From Hyphomicrobiales bacterium (GTDB taxonomy: Bacteria; Pseudomonadota; Alphaproteobacteria; Rhizobiales; Xanthobacteraceae), in NCBI GenBank assembly GCA_017305715.1, contig JAFKKG010000031.1, positions 1 to 64,000 of the forward strand: a DNA stretch of 64,000 nucleotides, given 5' to 3'. The stretch's first letter is position 1; every line of letters begins with the position of its first letter. The position numbers and the translations under genes were made by a program. The notes under the pieces were generated by a model. It saw nothing but the letters and a program-made list of their open reading frames with translations. It had not been told where the DNA came from and did no database searches. This document shows, piece by piece, positions 60,833 to 64,000 of this stretch.

Positions 60833-62242
60833 TTGTCGGATTTGCTGGGATCGCCGACGCGCGGCCGGGATGCGGTTTTCGGCGCTGCCTTCGCGGCGTT
60901 CATCTCGCCGCACGCCGCTATCGTGCTGTTGCTGGGCCTTGCCGGGTCGCTCGGCAACACGGTTTTCACCAGCCTGTTTCTGTCCGGCACGACGGCGCTG
61001 GTTTGGTTCCTGACCTTTCGATCTGACATCGTCGTCTCAGTCGTGGATTACATGTTTGCCGGGTTCGTGGCGATGGTCGTCTGTTCCGTTCTGTCCAACG
61101 GCTTGACCGCGGAACCGAAGGAATATGCGCTGCTGACACTGACGCTGTCGGCCTACCCGGCCTGCCGGTTCATCCGCGCCAGCGATCTGGCCCGCGGCCG
61201 CGATGGCTTCGTTGGTCTGCTGGCGATCGTGGCCATCCTTGGGGCAGCGGTGACGCTTGTCGCGCTCACGGAGGAATGGGGCGGCCCGCGCAGCAAGCCG
61301 CTCATTTTTGGCTTTTCCGCGCTTCCGATCTTCGCCCTTCAATCGCTGAGTTATCTGGTCTTTGCAGTCCTGATGATGCGGCAGTTGACCGTCCGCAGAA
61401 CGCTCTTGTTCTCGCTTCTGCTATTCATCCCGCTGGCCATATTCGCTTCGGCTCTCGTCCGCTTCACTTTCGTCGCGCTCATCGCTGCCCTTGTCGTCGG
61501 CGCCTGTTCGAGCAGCACATGGCGGCGAAAGAACGTGCTGATCGTGATCGCCGCCATCGTCTTGAGTGCGGCCGCCGGATTTGTATCCCGCCCGCAGCAT
61601 ATCGCCCGGTATGCGAGCTACGCGATTGGCGGTGGCCAGACCGATCCGCAAGCGCCGGCACCCGCGGCAATCGAGGCCCCCGCCACGTCAAACGCCGGCC
61701 AGGCTCCCGCCGCGTCGCCGGCCGATTCCGCCGGCGTATCGGCGCAGAAGCCGCAACAGCCGGTGGAGCTGCAAAAGCGCGCTCCGAGCTGCACCACCGA
61801 GACCAACGTCAATTTGCAGAATTCCATCGCAATCAGGAAAGTTCTGCTGCTGGACGCCGCATTCATGCTGCCGGGCGCCGGACTGTTCGGGTATGGCCTG
61901 GATGGCTTCATGAAGGTATCATGCATGGCGGGTCATCAGATGCACAATTCGGTGCTGCAGGCGTTTGTCGAGTTCGGCTGGCTGGGCGGGATGCTTCTCA
62001 GCGCGCTCATCGTGACGAGCCTGTGGTCGATCATGCGGATGGCGAAGGGCGATGCCGCGAGCAGGTTCGTGTCCTGCTGCCTGGCGTTCGTGGTTCTGCT
62101 GTGCCTCGTTCACGGCCGCCTCAGCCGGGAAGCCGCTGTGTTCGCATGGATCGGCACGGTCGCCGGCATGACGCAATCCGCGCGAAGCCGGACGCCCGTC
62201 GCGCAGCCGGCCAGCTCGCCCGCCAGATCATCCGTGTCATGA
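60833..62242 (+). CDS. Polytopic membrane protein, Wzy_C/O-antigen-ligase-like, gene 1
   Basis: 469 residues with TTG start and GGAGCG site. About ten membrane helices, a periplasmic Ala/Pro-rich loop (TDPQAPAPAAIEAPATSNAG...) and the ligase-type motif GYGLDGFMKVSCMAGHQMHNSVLQAFVEFGWLGG. The HN pair in the last motif is the family signature. It probably joins or polymerises a polysaccharide on a lipid carrier at the outer leaflet. The stop overlaps the next gene start by ATGA. Confidence 0.8.
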   Translation: MSDLLGSPTRGRDAVFGAAFAAFISPHAAIVLLLGLAGSLGNTVFTSLFLSGTTALVWFLTFRSDIVVSVVDYMFAGFVAMVVCSVLSNGLTAEPKEYALLTLTLSAYPACRFIRASDLARGRDGFVGLLAIVAILGAAVTLVALTEEWGGPRSKPLIFGFSALPIFALQSLSYLVFAVLMMRQLTVRRTLLFSLLLFIPLAIFASALVRFTFVALIAALVVGACSSSTWRRKNVLIVIAAIVLSAAAGFVSRPQHIARYASYAIGGGQTDPQAPAPAAIEAPATSNAGQAPAASPADSAGVSAQKPQQPVELQKRAPSCTTETNVNLQNSIAIRKVLLLDAAFMLPGAGLFGYGLDGFMKVSCMAGHQMHNSVLQAFVEFGWLGGMLLSALIVTSLWSIMRMAKGDAASRFVSCCLAFVVLLCLVHGRLSREAAVFAWIGTVAGMTQSARSRTPVAQPASSPARSSVS

Positions 62243-63552
62243 TGATGTCAGAAAGGCCCGGATTTGCCGCTCGTGCAAGTGACCTGTTCCGGGCGAGAAT
62301 CCGATCCCCGTCCTGGCGAACCTCTCTCGACGTCTACCCCTGCCTGATCGCTGCATCGATTCCGTGGTCCACGACGGCGGTCATCGTTTTCTTGCTCATC
62401 TGGCTCATCGTACTGCTTCCGACCATCGAGCCGGTTCAATTTGGCCGGGTGGCGCGGCATCCGGCGGCGTTGGCGCCGATCGCGCTGGTCGCGCTGGCGG
62501 TGGTGGGAATCCTGTGGGCAGAGGGGCCCTGGCTGAACCGATGGCAGGGGATCGGACCGGCGGCGAAACTCCTGATGGTGCCGCTCCTGCTCTATCACTT
62601 CGCGCGATCGGAGCGCGCCGACTGGGTTTACAAGGCGTTTTTCGCCTCGTGCACATTGTTGCTGGCGTATTCGTGGACGATCTATCTCGCGCCGGGGTGG
62701 CAATTCACGAAGGCTCACGGATGGGATACGACCGGCGTTCCCGTCAGGAATACGATCGATCAAAATCAGGAATTCGTGCTTTGCCTGTTTGGTCTGGCGG
62801 GGGCGTCGCTGCAAGCATTCCGGCAGGGACGAACGCTGGTGGCGGCGCTGCTCGCCGCGCTTGCGGCCGCGTTTCTCGTCAATGTGCTTTTCGTCGCGCT
62901 GGCGCGAACGTCGCTGGTCTATCTTGGCGTCATCGCGATCATGTTTGCGGTTCGCCATTTCGAGCGGCGCACGACATTGTTGACGCTGCTGGGCCTCGCG
63001 GCATTGGTGCCGGCGCTTTGGCTCGCATCGCCGAATCTGCGCAACCGGATCGCGCACATTGCGGTCGAGTATCAGGAGTATCGCGAAACCAACCGGCCGA
63101 CTTCAACAGGACAAAGGCTTACCTACTGGTCCCAGTCGATTGACTGGATCCGCGAGGCGCCCGTGATCGGCCACGGAACCGGATCGGTCAAGCAGCTATT
63201 CAACGCCGCGGCGGTCGGCAAACAGGGCGCATGGGCCGACAAGATCGCCAATCCCCATAACCAGACGCTCTTTGTCGCCATCCAGTGGGGACTGCTGGGA
63301 TGCGTGGTTCTGTTCGCGATGTGGTTCTGCCATGCGCGCTTGTTCCTGACGCATGCCGGGTTCGCGGCGTGGGTTGGCGCCGTGGTCGTGATTCAGAACG
63401 TCACGAGTTCGCTGTTCAATTCGCACCTGTTCGACTTTGCCGAGGGGTGGCTGTATGTCGTCGGCGTCGGTGTTGCCGGAGGCGCCTTTCTCAGGCGCTC
63501 CGGGGCATTGTCGTCCGGCCGCGCGGCACCGCAAGAAGCGCTTCGCAGTTAG
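62239..63552 (+). CDS. Polytopic membrane protein, Wzy_C/O-antigen-ligase-like, gene 2
   Basis: 437 residues from the ATG at 62239 (further ATGs at 62242-62247 in other frames or in frame). About ten membrane helices. Family motifs: STGQRLTYWSQSIDWIREAPVIGHGTGS and ANPHNQTLFVAIQWGLLGCVVLFAMW. It is the second of a coupled pair with the same fold but little sequence identity, suggesting a heteromeric ligase/polymerase or two activities of one surface-glycan pathway. No glycosyltransferase is adjacent in the window. Confidence 0.82.
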   Translation: MMMSERPGFAARASDLFRARIRSPSWRTSLDVYPCLIAASIPWSTTAVIVFLLIWLIVLLPTIEPVQFGRVARHPAALAPIALVALAVVGILWAEGPWLNRWQGIGPAAKLLMVPLLLYHFARSERADWVYKAFFASCTLLLAYSWTIYLAPGWQFTKAHGWDTTGVPVRNTIDQNQEFVLCLFGLAGASLQAFRQGRTLVAALLAALAAAFLVNVLFVALARTSLVYLGVIAIMFAVRHFERRTTLLTLLGLAALVPALWLASPNLRNRIAHIAVEYQEYRETNRPTSTGQRLTYWSQSIDWIREAPVIGHGTGSVKQLFNAAAVGKQGAWADKIANPHNQTLFVAIQWGLLGCVVLFAMWFCHARLFLTHAGFAAWVGAVVVIQNVTSSLFNSHLFDFAEGWLYVVGVGVAGGAFLRRSGALSSGRAAPQEALRS

Positions 63553-63571
63553 GCGCCTTGCGCAGGAGCGC

Positions 63572-63934
63572 TCAAGCCGCTTTCTTGCCGGCTTTTTTCG
63601 CGGCTTTCTTCCCGGGCTTTTTCTCAGCCTTCTCAGCCTTCTCAACTTTCTTGGCGGGCTTCATCGCCGCGATTTCTTCCGCCGCGTATTTGATCGCCCG
63701 CGCGTAGCTGTCGGCGGTATTGTCGGCGGAATTCTGCAGCCGCTTGGCGGCTGCCAGGCCATGCTCCATCGCGCTCTTGGCCATCAGTTTGAGCCGGCTC
63801 TTGGCATCCTTGTCCTTGGCCGAGGCCGCCTTGGCCATGTAGTAGCCCTGCCGCTTCCTGGCGGCAGCCATCAGGCTCTTGTTCTGTGCCTTGGCGAGTT
63901 GTCTGATAACTGCGTCTAGATCGGCTTCGGCCAT
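63572..63934 (-). CDS. Lysine/alanine-rich histone-H1-like protein
   Basis: 120 residues. A charged helical region (residues 1-90: AEADLDAVIRQLAKAQNKSLMAAARKRQGYYMAKAASAKDKD...) is followed by a PAKKVEKAEKAEKKPGKKAAKKAGKKAA tail of KxxA/KKA repeats, as in bacterial H1-like DNA-binding proteins (Hc1, AlgP-type). It should bind nucleic acids nonspecifically. It is convergent with the second Wzy-like gene, 19 bases away, and its promoter lies beyond 63934. Confidence 0.75.
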   Translation of the reverse strand: MAEADLDAVIRQLAKAQNKSLMAAARKRQGYYMAKAASAKDKDAKSRLKLMAKSAMEHGLAAAKRLQNSADNTADSYARAIKYAAEEIAAMKPAKKVEKAEKAEKKPGKKAAKKAGKKAA

Positions 63935-64000
63935 TCCTGCTCACTCACTGACTGGATATCTGCAAACGTGATTTAAGCGTCAATCACGCGAAAGGGAAGT

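Overview
The window is 64 kb of GC-rich alphaproteobacterial chromosome, most likely Bradyrhizobium or a very close relative. The evidence is the density of FixJ-type and hybrid two-component proteins, the many solute-binding-protein transporters, a DUF3551 protein, and several intergenic palindromic repeat families of the Bradyrhizobium type. No rRNA, tRNA, CRISPR array, prophage, integrase or intact insertion sequence was found, so it reads as ordinary chromosome with a strong regulatory and transport content.

Layout. 1-1844: end of cheW, cheY, cheR and a degenerate PilZ-like gene (chemotaxis). 2028-7237: a FixJ-like regulator, a divergent small orphan, a 1166-residue hybrid histidine kinase and a single-domain receiver. 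7373-16179: a GntR regulator divergent from an NMT1-type ABC transporter, an IlvD/Edd dehydratase, a Tat-exported SMP-30 lactonase, an RraA/HMG-aldolase-fold protein and an aldehyde dehydrogenase; this looks like uptake and breakdown of a sugar acid to a central 2-oxo acid, with a perfect 24-bp palindrome as the likely operator. 16356-21685: RND efflux pump, its adaptor and a divergent TetR regulator. 21872-30809: a prolyl oligopeptidase, an iron-type ABC transporter with two tandem paralogous binding proteins, and a serine-glyoxylate aminotransferase. 30991-38790: LssY_C protein, SNase-like nuclease, a 582-residue protein with a class II terpene-cyclase-like DxDTTA motif, a caspase-fold protein that has lost both catalytic residues, an HlyD-like adaptor, an alpha/beta hydrolase and a methyltransferase.

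38931-46416: a winged-helix/TolB/TPR protein, about 1 kb of intergenic sequence holding a Bradyrhizobium-type multicopy element, an HD-GYP phosphodiesterase, an acyl-CoA ligase, a VOC protein, a Bug binding protein and a DUF3551 protein. 46474-48447: an ArsR-SRPBCC-DUF899-DUF1428 operon with a compact, apparently leaderless promoter/operator. 48573-51951: a membrane protein, a winged-helix regulator, a second-type cis-prenyltransferase (UppS family) and a B12-binding radical SAM protein; the same CTTTG-N5-CAAAG inverted repeat lies at the promoter of the first gene and around the start codon of the prenyltransferase. 52126-54178: small uncharacterised genes. 54343-60748: an Aap-type amino-acid transporter (two permeases and a binding protein but no ATPase) split around an RpiR regulator, a class III aminotransferase and an Asp/Glu-racemase-fold protein. 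60833-63934: two translationally coupled Wzy_C-type membrane proteins and a lysine/alanine-rich histone-H1-like protein.

The best candidates for undescribed biology are the self-regulated prenyltransferase/radical-SAM locus (48549-51951), the pseudo-caspase (35003-35845) and the DxDTTA protein (32931-34679). Their functions are inferred from motifs and neighbours and were not tested by any search.
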